Below are positions 1 through 7,783 of a stretch of 64,000 nucleotides of DNA, piece by piece. Below the pieces are notes generated by a model. That model ran no database searches and was not told the origin of the DNA. It saw only the letters and a program-made list of their open reading frames with translations. Origin of the DNA: Ancylothrix sp. D3o. Lineage in GTDB: Bacteria; Cyanobacteriota; Cyanobacteriia; Cyanobacteriales; Oscillatoriaceae. The stretch's first letter is position 1. Every line of letters starts with the position of its first letter. The stretch spans positions 62,001-126,000 of the forward strand of contig NZ_JAMXEX010000007.1 in NCBI RefSeq assembly GCF_025370775.1. The letters run 5' to 3'. The position numbers were made by a program, and so were the translations under genes.

Positions 1-37
1 TCAAGTTGGGGGTCGGCATCTGTGGCGCCGGCGTTCC

Positions 38-78
38 CTGTAGAGCAGGCGGGACGCCTGCACCACTGGCGTCTACAG
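38..78. repeat. Dispersed palindromic repeat, GCAGGCG/CGCCTGC core
   Basis: Nested palindrome: outer arms CTGTAGA (38-44) and TCTACAG (72-78), inner arms GCAGGCG (45-51) and CGCCTGC (55-61) around a GGA loop. Near-identical cores lie at 40502-40516 and 43956-43972, so this is a dispersed intergenic element. No gene is visible in bases 1-147; both strands have short open frames here, but with no start codon or recognisable protein. Confidence 0.75.
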
Positions 79-180
79 GTTTGGATGAGGTGGGGCCGGC
101 ACCAGTCCCCTTAATTACGGTAGGCTTATAAATAATGGCCTGATTTTTTGATTTCCCAGAGTTTGGATGGAGTTTGGTTG

Positions 181-1890
181 ATGCTGAGATTAGAACATAT
201 TAGTAAGGTTTACCCCACCGGCGAAGTGCTTAAAGATGTGAACTGGGAAGTCAAACCTGGGGATCGAATTGGTTTGGTGGGGGTTAATGGTGCGGGAAAA
301 TCTACGCAACTTAAGATTATTGCCGGTGAAGTCGAACCGAGTTCGGGTGTGGTAATTCGACCGGCTAGTTTGCATATTGCTTATTTAACTCAAGAGTTTG
401 ATGTTGATCCAACTCGGACGGTGCGCGAGGAGTTTTGGACGGTTTTTAAAGAAGCAAATGATGTGCAGCATGGACTCGCACGGGTTCAGCGAGAAATGCA
501 AACGGCGACGCCTGAAGAGTTGGATAAATTGATTCACGAGTTGGATAGATATCAGCGCAAGTTTGAGGCGTTGGATGGGTATGGTTTGGATGCGCGAATT
601 GAGAAAATTTTGCCGGAGATGGGTTTTGAACAGGAGGATGGCGACCGGCTGGTGAGTGCGTTTAGTGGCGGCTGGCAAATGCGGATGAGTTTAGGAAAAA
701 TTTTGCTACAAGATCCTGATTTGCTGTTGCTGGATGAACCGACTAACCATTTAGATTTGGAGACGATTGAGTGGTTAGAAAATTATCTGCGGGGGTTAAT
801 GATTCCGATGGTAATTGTGGCGCATGACCGGGCTTTTTTAGACCGGCTTTGTACGCAAATTGTAGAGACGGAGAGGGGGGTTTCTACGACTTATTTAGGT
901 AATTATTCGACGTATTTGCAACAAAAAGCTGAGAATAAGATGGCGCAGTTGTCGGCTTATGAACGGCAGCAAAAGGAGATTGAAACTCAGCAGGCTTTTG
1001 TGGAGCGTTTTCGGGCGAGTGCGACGCGGAGCACGCAGGCAAAAAGCCGCGAGAAGCAGTTAGATAAGATTGAGCGTATTGAGGCTCCGATTTCTGATGT
1101 GCGGACGTTGAAATTTCGTTTTCCTGATCCGCCTCGGAGTGGTCGAGAGGTAGTTATTATTGAGGATTTGGTGCATTCTTATGATGAAAAGATTTTGTTT
1201 TTGGGTGCAGAGTTGTTGATTGAACGGGGCGACCGGGTGGCTTTTTTGGGGCCAAATGGTTGTGGAAAATCGACGCTTTTGCATTTGATTATGGGGATGG
1301 AAAAGCCGACGGATGGGACGATTAAGTTGGGGGATCATAATGTGATTCCTTCGTATTTTGAGCAAAATCAGGCTGAGGCTTTGGATTTGAGTAAGACTGT
1401 GATGGATACTATCCATGATGAGGTTCCTGATTGGAAGAATGAGGAGGTAAGGACTCATTTGGGCCGGTTTTTGTTTGCTGGGGAGATGGCGTTTAAGAAG
1501 GTGGAGGCTTTGAGTGGGGGTGAGAAGGCTCGTTTGGCGTTGGCTAAGATGCTTTTGAAGCCGGCAAATTTGTTGATTTTGGATGAGCCTACGAATCATT
1601 TGGATATCCCGGCTAAGGAGATGTTGGAGGAGGCTTTAAAGAGTTATGAGGGGACGGTGATTTTGGTTTCTCACGACCGATTTTTTATTTCGCAGGTTGC
1701 TAATAAGATTGTTGATGTTCGTGATGGGGAGTTGCGGTTATATCGGGGGGATTATCAGTATTATTTGGATAAGGTTGCTGAGGAGAAGGAGAAGGCGAAG
1801 TTAGATAAGATTGCGGCGGAAAAGGCTGCGAAGGCTGAGGCGAAACGGGTGGCGCAGAAGGAGAAGTTGAAGGGGAAGAAGGGTAAGTAA
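181..1890 (+). CDS. ABC-F family ATP-binding protein
   Basis: Soluble duplicated ABC ATPase (569 aa) without membrane segments, the layout of ABC-F proteins, which act on ribosomes rather than as transporters. Two nucleotide-binding domains are complete: Walker A GVNGAGKST near residue 40 and GPNGCGKST near residue 356; signatures LSAFSGGW-like and LSGGEKARL; both with DEPTNHLD Walker B. A linker rich in charged residues separates them, and the C-terminus is Lys/Ala/Glu-rich. The ATG at 181 is preferred over an upstream in-frame TTG at 148 because GGAG lies 8 bases before it and the protein then begins MLRLEHISKVY, typical of the family. A terminator follows. Which ABC-F subgroup (Uup, EttA or YdiF-like) it belongs to cannot be settled here. 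Confidence 0.93.
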   Translation: MLRLEHISKVYPTGEVLKDVNWEVKPGDRIGLVGVNGAGKSTQLKIIAGEVEPSSGVVIRPASLHIAYLTQEFDVDPTRTVREEFWTVFKEANDVQHGLARVQREMQTATPEELDKLIHELDRYQRKFEALDGYGLDARIEKILPEMGFEQEDGDRLVSAFSGGWQMRMSLGKILLQDPDLLLLDEPTNHLDLETIEWLENYLRGLMIPMVIVAHDRAFLDRLCTQIVETERGVSTTYLGNYSTYLQQKAENKMAQLSAYERQQKEIETQQAFVERFRASATRSTQAKSREKQLDKIERIEAPISDVRTLKFRFPDPPRSGREVVIIEDLVHSYDEKILFLGAELLIERGDRVAFLGPNGCGKSTLLHLIMGMEKPTDGTIKLGDHNVIPSYFEQNQAEALDLSKTVMDTIHDEVPDWKNEEVRTHLGRFLFAGEMAFKKVEALSGGEKARLALAKMLLKPANLLILDEPTNHLDIPAKEMLEEALKSYEGTVILVSHDRFFISQVANKIVDVRDGELRLYRGDYQYYLDKVAEEKEKAKLDKIAAEKAAKAEAKRVAQKEKLKGKKGK

Positions 1891-1916
1891 TTTTTGATTG
1901 ATTTTTAGATGGGTAA

Positions 1917-1943
1917 GGCTCGCTTTGGCGGGCTTTTTTTTTT
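1917..1943 (+). terminator. Rho-independent terminator after the ABC-F gene
   Basis: Seven-pair stem GGCTCGC / GCGGGCT (two G-U pairs) with a TTTG loop, followed by about ten T. It lies 27 bases after the ABC-F stop. Confidence 0.85.
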
Positions 1944-1956
1944 GTTTTTTGGGGAT

Positions 1957-1984
1957 TTGAAGTGAGGGAAGTTTGATGTATAAT
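1957..1984 (+). promoter_or_regulatory. Sigma70-type promoter
   Basis: TTGAAG at 1957-1962, 16-base spacer, consensus TATAAT at 1979-1984 preceded by TG. It is correctly placed to transcribe the small ORF at 2014, and possibly hicBA further on. Confidence 0.55.
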
Positions 1985-2013
1985 GAAAATCAAAGAGTCT
2001 TGATGGAGAGTTT

Positions 2014-2133
2014 ATGTCTAATTACACTGAGGTGTTAAATCAAGTTAAAAATCGGAAGATATTTGAGCAATTTCGGTTATTAGAAGAGTTGAAAAGTTTG
2101 GTTGCGGATGGTGTTGAGTTTGTTGGTGTTTAA
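2014..2133 (+). CDS. Small hypothetical protein (39 aa), possible antitoxin remnant
   Basis: ATG preceded by GGAGAG at good spacing and by a consensus -10 about 30 bases upstream. The 39-residue product (starts MSNYTEVLNQVKN, contains a Leu/Glu helix EQFRLLEELKSL, ends VEFVGV) resembles the N-terminal part of small cyanobacterial antitoxin-like proteins that usually run 70-90 residues, so it may be truncated. It sits directly before hicBA. Real translation is supported by the promoter and ribosome binding site; the family assignment is only a guess. Confidence 0.45.
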   Translation: MSNYTEVLNQVKNRKIFEQFRLLEELKSLVADGVEFVGV

Positions 2134-2221
2134 AGGCGCGTTGATGGGGGAGTTTGTGAGGGAGGTTGAGATTGTTTAGTTAAAGAAGATAAAATGAGGG
2201 AATAAACTAGGAGAAAAAGAA

Positions 2222-2431
2222 ATGAAAAACAAAGTTTTAACGGCAATTATCCACAAGGAAGAGGATATGTATGTGGCAGAATGTCCTGAAGTGGGGACAG
2301 TGGATCAGGGGGAGACGATTGAGGAGGCGATTGCTAATTTAAAAGAGGCAACTCGGCTTTATTTGGAGGTGTGTAGTGTAGAAGATGTCAGTCCGAGATT
2401 TGTGACGGCTATTGAGGTTAGCTATGCCTAG
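2222..2431 (+). CDS. hicB: HicB-family antitoxin
   Basis: 69-residue protein with the HicB partial RNase-H-like fold pattern: MYVAECPEVGTVDQGETIEEAIANLKEA is typical of the family core. HicB neutralises the HicA mRNA interferase and usually represses the operon. AGGAG lies about 10 bases before the ATG. It overlaps the downstream hicA by 8 bases, so the two are translationally coupled in the order antitoxin-toxin. It lacks the long C-terminal DNA-binding extension of some HicB proteins; whether it autoregulates is unclear. Confidence 0.88.
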   Translation: MKNKVLTAIIHKEEDMYVAECPEVGTVDQGETIEEAIANLKEATRLYLEVCSVEDVSPRFVTAIEVSYA

Positions 2432-2651
2432 ATTACCGCGAATCTCTGGTCAAGAAGCTGTGCGGACGTTAGAACGGTTAGGTTTTATTCGGGTGAGGCA
2501 AACGGGGAGTCATGTTGTTTTAAGAAAGGCTGTTGAAGGGGGAGATTTTTCTTGCGTTGTGCCATTACGAAAAGAGTTAAAAGTGGGGACTTTGGCCGGT
2601 GTTTTAAGGCAGGCACAAGTTAGTCCTGATGAGTTTATTGATAATTTGTGA
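2424..2651 (+). CDS. hicA: HicA-family toxin
   Basis: 75-residue protein starting MPRLPRISGQEAVRTLERLG, with the double-stranded-RNA-binding-like HicA layout and the conserved histidine in TGSHVVLRK that acts in mRNA cleavage. The ATG at 2424 lies inside the end of hicB; an upstream TTG at 2412 would add four residues but is less likely. A complete, probably active toxin. Confidence 0.88.
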   Translation: MPRLPRISGQEAVRTLERLGFIRVRQTGSHVVLRKAVEGGDFSCVVPLRKELKVGTLAGVLRQAQVSPDEFIDNL

Positions 2652-2675
2652 GGTGTGTTTATTGGGGGATAATTT

Positions 2676-2888
2676 CTATTCTGCACATACTAGCCGGTTT
2701 TTTGGTTGGGGAATAGGCCGATTTTTTTCTGTGGCGGTTTCTATCCATTCTTGCATGATGATTTCTACGTTTTGCAGTGCTTGTTGATAGGTTTCGCCAT
2801 CAGCAGTACAGCCAGGAAGTTCTGGGACTTCGGCTATAAATGCTTGGTCTTCTTGACTCCAGTAAATGTGTATTTTATAGCGTAGCAT
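2676..2888 (-). CDS. Orphan HicB-like protein
   Basis: 70 residues with the HicB core (YKIHIYWSQEDQAFIAEVPE followed by LPGCTADGETYQQALQNVE). It converges on hicA with only a 24-base gap and has no HicA partner of its own. Its sequence differs clearly from the hicB at 2222, so it is not a recent duplicate. It could be a solitary regulator or the remainder of a second TA pair. Confidence 0.75.
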   Translation of the reverse strand: MLRYKIHIYWSQEDQAFIAEVPELPGCTADGETYQQALQNVEIIMQEWIETATEKNRPIPQPKNRLVCAE

Positions 2889-2910
2889 TGTTTTGATTTT
2901 TGAGTTGGGG

Positions 2911-2948
2911 TGTAGGTTGGGTCGAGCTAAAGTTTAACTCAACCTACA
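2911..2948. repeat. Dispersed inverted repeat, GTAGGTTGGGT family
   Basis: TGTAGGTTGGGT at 2911-2922 pairs with ACTCAACCTACA at 2937-2948 around a 14-base loop (one mismatch). The same arm sequence occurs at 4288-4369. Confidence 0.7.
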
Positions 2949-2950
2949 GG

Positions 2951-3814
2951 CTATCTGCTGGTTATTTTTTTGTGGCGCATCCAGTTTGCTAAATTTGCGA
3001 GGTGGTGTTTTAATTTTTGTTTGATGGCCGGTTGTTTTTCGATGTATTTGGCAATTGTGGGGCCGGTTTTGTAGTAGAGTGTAACTAGGTTTTTGCCGAG
3101 GGGATGAGGTAGGAGTTTTTCATCTCGAAAACTGCGGAATGTGTCGAGGTCAGGGTGTGTTGAGGTTGAGTAGGCTGCTGTGGCGATGAAGCATGAACTA
3201 CTGCTAGTGCTACCTTCTGAACTCAAACTAGATACATCTGTGGAGGTGGAGTATCTATTACTGCTGCTACTTTCTGAAAAGAAACGATATACATTGAGTG
3301 AACAAAAATTGTCAAAATTCAAGCTTAGGTTTTTAAAAGTTTCATCACAATTATTATTAGATTGATTTTGCGCTTCTACTGCTTTATCTCGTAAGCTGTG
3401 ATTTGCTATAACATCTACCATATTAATATTTTCCAATAATTTTTGATAACTTTGTATTTGTTGTACATTTAAGTCATCTTCGCTCTTCACTATCGTGGCC
3501 ACCAAAATATATAATTTTTGATTAAAAAATAATGCTTCGCTATGGTCTTCCATCTCAAGATAAGAAAAAACTACTTTTTGAATGATCCCAGCCATGTAGA
3601 AAATAGCTGATATTTTTTTTTGTTGGCTGTAAGAATACCTATCCACATAGAATCCAGAACCTGGCGTTTCTATTAACTGGAGAGACTTATAAAAATTTTC
3701 TATAGCTTTAGCATATTGTTGAAGCGCTAGGGGATAGTTTTTATTTTCCCTGTTATTGTCTGCTTGCGCCAAGTAAGTGTTCAAGTTATGCTGATACTCT
3801 TCAAGAATTGTCAT
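2951..3814 (-). CDS. CFI-box-CTERM domain protein
   Basis: 287 residues in three parts. The first 60 residues form a helical, MIT/TPR-like segment (LAQADNNRENKNYPLALQQY). A middle helical region of unknown fold ends in a Ser/Thr-rich linker around residues 185-205. The C-terminal 80 residues begin CFIATAAY and continue with FRSFRDEKLL, LGKNLVTLYYKTGP and IAKYI, the pattern of the CFI-box domain, which holds a conserved cysteine and is often a C-terminal module in cyanobacterial and other bacterial proteins. Its role is not established. No signal peptide or membrane segment. The gene heads a group of small minus-strand genes of unknown function. Confidence 0.75.
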   Translation of the reverse strand: MTILEEYQHNLNTYLAQADNNRENKNYPLALQQYAKAIENFYKSLQLIETPGSGFYVDRYSYSQQKKISAIFYMAGIIQKVVFSYLEMEDHSEALFFNQKLYILVATIVKSEDDLNVQQIQSYQKLLENINMVDVIANHSLRDKAVEAQNQSNNNCDETFKNLSLNFDNFCSLNVYRFFSESSSSNRYSTSTDVSSLSSEGSTSSSSCFIATAAYSTSTHPDLDTFRSFRDEKLLPHPLGKNLVTLYYKTGPTIAKYIEKQPAIKQKLKHHLANLANWMRHKKITSR

Positions 3815-3938
3815 TGTTTCTACCTATTGTTTAATATTTGTACGGCTTGGTGGGGATTGATAGCGAAAGCCAATATCAAAAAGATATCGGTTATCCGGTT
3901 ATACAAACCTAGAAAATATATTTTTTTATTATCATGTA

Positions 3939-4238
3939 TTATTTCTTGTCTCCTAAAATCATCACAGGGAGTTTTAAAGGTAAATAAATTAAATAGTACA
4001 ATATATATCGCACCGGCATAAAAACCAATAAAACCATTAATTTTGTAAAAATCTCTCCAAAAAATTTATCAAGGAAAAATGGTAATATCATTATTGGAAA
4101 TATGATAATTAATTCCAACAAGAGGCAAATTTTTGATGTATGTTTAGCGATTTGCCTGATAGTTTTTTCTCCATCCGGCAATTCAGGGTCGATTTCATCT
4201 AAGCTAGGGCTATAACAAAATTTTTTCCACCATTCCAT
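3939..4238 (-). CDS. Small membrane protein, unknown function
   Basis: 99 residues: a charged, soluble N-terminal 40 residues (MEWWKKFCYSPSLDEIDPEL) followed by two hydrophobic segments (LLLELIIIFPIMILPFF and LMVLLVFMPVRYILYYLIYL) and a short basic tail. Not recognised. It lies upstream of the CFI-box gene on the same strand with a 124-base AT-rich gap. Confidence 0.6.
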   Translation of the reverse strand: MEWWKKFCYSPSLDEIDPELPDGEKTIRQIAKHTSKICLLLELIIIFPIMILPFFLDKFFGEIFTKLMVLLVFMPVRYILYYLIYLPLKLPVMILGDKK

Positions 4239-4287
4239 ATTTTTTAATCCTTTAGTAGCTTATTTTTTTAAGTTTTTGGTGCCAGGC

Positions 4288-4369
4288 CGTAGGTTGGGTT
4301 GAGGAACAAAACCCAACTTAGATGATATGGTTGCTGTTGGGTTTCGCTGTCGCTTAACCCAACCTAACG
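4288..4369. repeat. Nested palindromic repeat, GTAGGTTGGGTT family
   Basis: Outer arms CGTAGGTTGGGTT and AACCCAACCTAACG enclose a second inverted pair (AAACCCAAC / GTTGGGTTT). Same family as 2911-2948. A MITE-like intergenic element of about 80 bp with no coding capacity. Confidence 0.7.
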
Positions 4370-4377
4370 ATTATCTT

Positions 4378-4542
4378 TTATGGAGGTGAATCCGTATCAA
4401 TTGCAGTTTCTTGCTTGCAGTCATAGCAGGTGTAAATCACCCTTGTTGTGTATTGATTTATGTCTCTCGAACTGACATATCCCATCTTGGTACTTCCACA
4501 GTGTCCACATACAGGACCAGCTACGTCATTTCTTTTATTCAT
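4378..4542 (-). CDS. Small zinc-ribbon protein (54 aa)
   Basis: 54 residues starting MNKRNDVAGPVCGHCGS. Two CxxC knuckles, C12-GH-C15 and C39-YD-C42, are spaced as in a single zinc ribbon, so it probably binds one Zn ion. It overlaps the edge of the palindromic repeat at its 3' end. No obvious Shine-Dalgarno was seen; support comes from the intact ribbon geometry. The function is unknown; such ribbons act in nucleic-acid or protein binding. Confidence 0.6.
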   Translation of the reverse strand: MNKRNDVAGPVCGHCGSTKMGYVSSRDINQYTTRVIYTCYDCKQETAIDTDSPP

Positions 4543-4590
4543 TTGTTCTTATTCCCGTGCTGTAACGAAATCTAAGGATATCGAGAATTG

Positions 4591-4785
4591 TTAGGAGTTT
4601 TTTAATGCTTGTAATCTTGCCCGCAAATCTTCTAAACTGCTTTTCTGGCCTGATGTTAAATCAGCTTGGGCCAAATAAGCGGCAATTTGAGCAATTAGAG
4701 CATCTCTTGTGCTGGTAGACATAGAAGAAGCTTTATATACTTCTTTGCCGATCTTCTCAATAAAGCTTGTTACTTTTTCATCCAT
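4591..4785 (-). CDS. Small helical protein, unknown function
   Basis: 64 residues from the ATG at 4785 (MDEKVTSFIEKIGKEVYKAS), almost entirely helical, ending in a Leu/Arg-rich amphipathic helix (LEDLRARLQALKNS). AAGAGG lies about 12 bases before this start. An in-frame ATG at 4869 would add 28 residues including a short hydrophobic stretch (LLIVPVWLLVYSG), so the start is uncertain. Divergent from the STAND ATPase gene at 4967. Not recognised as a named family. Confidence 0.6.
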   Translation of the reverse strand: MDEKVTSFIEKIGKEVYKASSMSTSTRDALIAQIAAYLAQADLTSGQKSSLEDLRARLQALKNS

Positions 4786-4931
4786 TTTTACAGTTGTGCC
4801 TCTTTCTTGACTCACTTCCACCCCACTATATACAAGCAACCAAACCGGCACAATCAGCAATGTCACCATTTCACCCCCACCCCCCCATCAGAAATGTCAG
4901 AAAAAATGTCACCAATGCCATAAAGATCAGG

Positions 4932-4937
4932 TATAAT
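4932..4937 (+). promoter_or_regulatory. -10 element (TATAAT)
   Basis: Perfect TATAAT about 30 bases before the ATG at 4967. The -35 region is poor. Confidence 0.4.
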
Positions 4938-4966
4938 ACGCAAAACCAAGCATTTCCCCTACCCCA

Positions 4967-6316
4967 ATGGACATCACCGAAGTGCTAAACCTCGCAGATG
5001 CACTAATGTTTATGAAAACCGGCAAGCACTTAGACCATCTACAAAAAGCCGTAATTGAGGGAACATTTGAAGGCAAAACCTATCAAGAAATCGCCGACGA
5101 AACTTATCAAAGTGAAGGTCATGTAAGGAACACCGGCTCAGAACTCTGGAAACTCCTATCAGAAGAATTAGGAGAAGAAATTAATAAATCAAATTTTAAA
5201 ACAATCATTAAAAAAGTGGAATTTAACCATAACACCGGTCATGTAACAGTTAATACTCTCAATTTCTGGACTGAAACTAAACTAACACCCACCGGCACCC
5301 ATCCATCCCAAAAAAAACCAACCGAACAACATCTAAACCTCAACGACGCACCGGAAATATTATCCTTTTACGGACGCGAAAACGAACTCATCACCCTACA
5401 AAACTGGATACTCGAAAAACACAGCCGGCTGATTGCAATATTAGGAATGAGGGGAATTGGAAAAACCACCCTCGCCATTCAACTCATCGAACAAATAAAA
5501 CCCCAATTTGACTACATCATTTATCGTAGTCTGCGCTTTTCTTCCACCCCAGAAACAACCCTCACCAACCTCCTGCAAATCTTCTCTCCTCCAGAAATTC
5601 CTAACAACATCGAAACCCAACTTTCCCAACTCCTCGATTACCTCCGCAAATATCGCTGTTTGATTATTCTTGATGATGTGCAAATGCTATTCACCGCTGC
5701 ACAACCGGCAGGAAACTATAAAACCGGCCTCGAAAATTATCAACGATTCTTTCAACTCATCGCCGAGGTTTCCCACAACAGTTGTCTGCTGTTAATTAGT
5801 TCCGAAAAACCGCGAGAAATTACCAATTTTGAAAAAGAAAATAAACCTTGTCAGGCTTTAGTTTTAGGCAGTTTAGGAATTGCAGCTAAAGAAATTTTAA
5901 AAGAACAAAATTTAACCGATGAAGAAAGCTGGGAAAGTTTAATTAATATTTATCAAGGAAACCCCCTTTGGTTACAGCAAACCGGCACCCTCATCAAAGA
6001 ATTATGCGGCGGTAGATTAGGAGAGTTTTTGCAATTTGAAATGCCGGTTATTTGTGAATCTTTGACAGCAATTTTAGATGATGCTTTTCAGCGTTGAACG
6101 GAAGAAGAGAAAGCTATGCTTTATCAGATTGCCGGTGAAGCAGAGCCGGTTAGTTTGGGGCAAATTTTTAAGAAAATGCAAGGTTCATCTACGGCATTAT
6201 TTAACCTTATTTATTCGCTGAAAAGCCGGTTTTGGATTGAGGCAATTGAGCGGGATAAAATGACTTTTTTTGCAGTGGGTGCGGTTGTTAAAGAGTATTT
6301 GAAAATGCAGCGGTGA
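4967..6316 (+). pseudogene. STAND/NB-ARC ATPase with vWA-MoxR-associated N-terminal HTH, interrupted by TGA
   Basis: One reading frame of 450 codons broken by TGA at 6095-6097. Residues 1-85 (MDITEVLNLADALMFMKTGK, then EGKTYQEIADETY) match the N-terminal winged-helix-like domain found on cyanobacterial vWA-MoxR-associated and NACHT/NB-ARC proteins. A P-loop NTPase follows: Walker A ILGMRGIGKTTLA near residue 160 and Walker B CLIILDDVQ. After the stop the same frame continues with TEEEKAMLYQIAGEAEPVSL and 50 more residues, which align with the C-terminal winged-helix part of the intact relative at 18770. There the stop position is occupied by Ile. Either the first 376 residues are made as a truncated ATPase or the gene is recently dead. 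It has no sensor repeats or effector domain. Confidence 0.8.
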
Positions 6317-6366
6317 TGGGTGCCGGTGATGGGTGCCGGTGATGGGTGCCGGTGATGGGTGCCGGT
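6313..6366. repeat. 13-bp tandem repeat, four copies
   Basis: GTGATGGGTGCCG repeated four times without change (6313-6364) plus a partial unit. The first copy supplies the TGA stop codon (6314-6316) of the interrupted ATPase gene, and the array runs into a GGTTTCAACCGG palindrome. Confidence 0.9.
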
Positions 6367-6418
6367 TTCAACCGGCGACAAATTGATTATATGAGCCAGT
6401 TTTTAATACCATCAAATT

Positions 6419-6748
6419 TTATTTCCCTATTCTTTCCTTAGCATTATCATAAGCTGGATCATGTTCCCCAAAGCTCACAACAAACACCCGTCTAGGTGAC
6501 GGAGATTCATAAATGCGGTAAATGAGGCGGTAGGAAATTCCGCCCCAGTCTATCTCTAACGCCCAATAACCTGTTAATTTCCCCTTTTTCTGATTTGTGG
6601 TAAATCCACCACAATTATAGGGATCTGCCTTTAAAATTGGCTTATAGATAGCCTCATAATCTTGTCTCAACTCAGTAGGAAGCTGAGATAAATCTTCAGT
6701 TTCTACTAGCTTATGAGTCTGTAAAAGATACTTGGATTTGATAACCAC
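6419..6748 (-). CDS. RelE/ParE-like toxin
   Basis: 109 residues. The C-terminal half follows the RelE-like beta-sheet pattern (YWALEIDWGGISYRLIYRIY, then RRVFVVSFGEHDPAYDNAKERIG), including the typical late acidic/aromatic tail. Members inhibit translation or gyrase when free of antitoxin. It overlaps the preceding antitoxin-like gene by 38 bases, so the true start may be a few codons later, but the pair is clearly one operon. Confidence 0.7.
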   Translation of the reverse strand: MVIKSKYLLQTHKLVETEDLSQLPTELRQDYEAIYKPILKADPYNCGGFTTNQKKGKLTGYWALEIDWGGISYRLIYRIYESPSPRRVFVVSFGEHDPAYDNAKERIGK

Positions 6749-7037
6749 GTTCTTTCAACCGTTGATTAATTGTTTCTACATCAATTTCTTTGCCTATTTC
6801 GCCATCAGTTATCCACTGCGAAGCATCGTCAAAATCTATAGTTGCAATTCGCTGTAATGCTTTTCCCTCAGCCGAATCAGGATTTATCTCGATACTATCA
6901 GGTTCTACAATGATGCTATTTTCTGGAGCAGAAGTTTCCTCAATCGTAATAACATATCGTTGATTAACCGGCAACTCCACCGGCACCTCTGGGCGAAAAA
7001 CTTCTCCATCAAATATCACCGTTACTTGTGTGCTCAT
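6711..7037 (-). CDS. Antitoxin-like protein (DUF104/AF2212-type N-terminus)
   Basis: 108 residues. The first 30 (MSTQVTVIFDGEVFRPEVPV) have the beta-strand pattern of AF2212-like small antitoxins; the rest is acidic (EPDSIEINPDSAEGKAL) and ends in a helix, as expected for a partner-binding tail. Directly upstream of, and overlapping, the RelE-like toxin gene, which supports an antitoxin role. Assignment rests on context and N-terminal pattern only. Confidence 0.65.
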   Translation of the reverse strand: MSTQVTVIFDGEVFRPEVPVELPVNQRYVITIEETSAPENSIIVEPDSIEINPDSAEGKALQRIATIDFDDASQWITDGEIGKEIDVETINQRLKERGYQIQVSFTDS

Positions 7038-7082
7038 AAATTCGCCGACTCCATAAAACTGAACTTTTCCTAATTATAGACC

Positions 7083-7658
7083 CTACCAAATTCTCTCTAA
7101 ATTCAAAACAAAACCGGCCAAAACTGGCTCCCCAGAAACACAACTTGGATTTTCCAAAACTTCCACATCAAAAAGGGGCCGGTAAATTTCCACACAGCGA
7201 TTTTCTATATCAATTAACCAACCCAAAGAAGCCCCATTCTCTATATATTCTCGCATTTTATTTCGCAGCCTTATCAAACAATCGCTATCAGAACACAATT
7301 CCGCTACAAAATCAGGACAAAGAGGAGCAAATCTCTCCTTTTCTTCCTGAGTTAAAGCATCCCATTTAGCGCACTCTACCCAAGAAGCATCAGGCGATCT
7401 AACAGCCCCATTTGGCAAAGTAAAACCTGTCGAAGAACCAAATCCAACACCTAGATTTTTTTGACAATTCCACTCCCCTAATTGACCGATTAAATCAGCA
7501 TTGCGAATGCTAGTTAACCCCCCAACAAGGGGCATCAGCACCAATGTTCCGTCCGCATTTCGCTCAAATTGGATTAATTCGTGACTCTGACAAAGCTGGA
7601 AAAACTGCTCATCAGTTAAATCAATAACCGGCCTAAAATTAATCGTTAAAGCCGTCAT
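7083..7658 (-). CDS. Uma2 family endonuclease-like protein (DUF820)
   Basis: 191 residues with the Uma2 layout: a charged N-terminus (LTDEQFFQLCQSHELIQFER), LMPLVGGLTSIRNADLIGQL, TGFTLPNGAVRSPDASWV with the conserved PDASW, then DFVAELCSDSD, REYIENGASLGWLIDIENRC and VEIYRP. The fold is PD-(D/E)XK-like, and the family is greatly expanded in cyanobacteria; the cellular role is unproven. It is last in the minus-strand TA/Uma2 cluster, 46 bases upstream of the antitoxin gene. Confidence 0.88.
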   Translation of the reverse strand: MTALTINFRPVIDLTDEQFFQLCQSHELIQFERNADGTLVLMPLVGGLTSIRNADLIGQLGEWNCQKNLGVGFGSSTGFTLPNGAVRSPDASWVECAKWDALTQEEKERFAPLCPDFVAELCSDSDCLIRLRNKMREYIENGASLGWLIDIENRCVEIYRPLFDVEVLENPSCVSGEPVLAGFVLNLERIW

Positions 7659-7720
7659 ATTACCACCTTCCCATCAAAAACTTCTTTCACCCATAGCCTA
7701 GCCCCCATTATAACAAAACA

Positions 7721-7752
7721 AAAAAAACCGGCTCCCTAAAGAAACCGGCCTT
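7721..7752 (-). terminator. Terminator downstream of chlH
   Basis: Read on the minus strand: AAGGCCGGTTTC pairs with GGAGCCGGTTTT around a TTTAG loop (12 pairs with G-U), followed by a run of T. It ends 32 bases past the chlH stop. Confidence 0.8.
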
Positions 7753-7783
7753 ATTTAAATCAAGACAAAATCAAAAGAAAAGA

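Noticed and set aside
1-147. End of an upstream minus-strand gene rich in Pro/Gly/Ala
   Set aside because: The open frame coincides with the palindromic repeat and has no usable start codon; coding support is lacking.
6313-6366. Possible short CRISPR or iteron origin
   Set aside because: 13-bp units are contiguous; no Rep or DnaA-box context.
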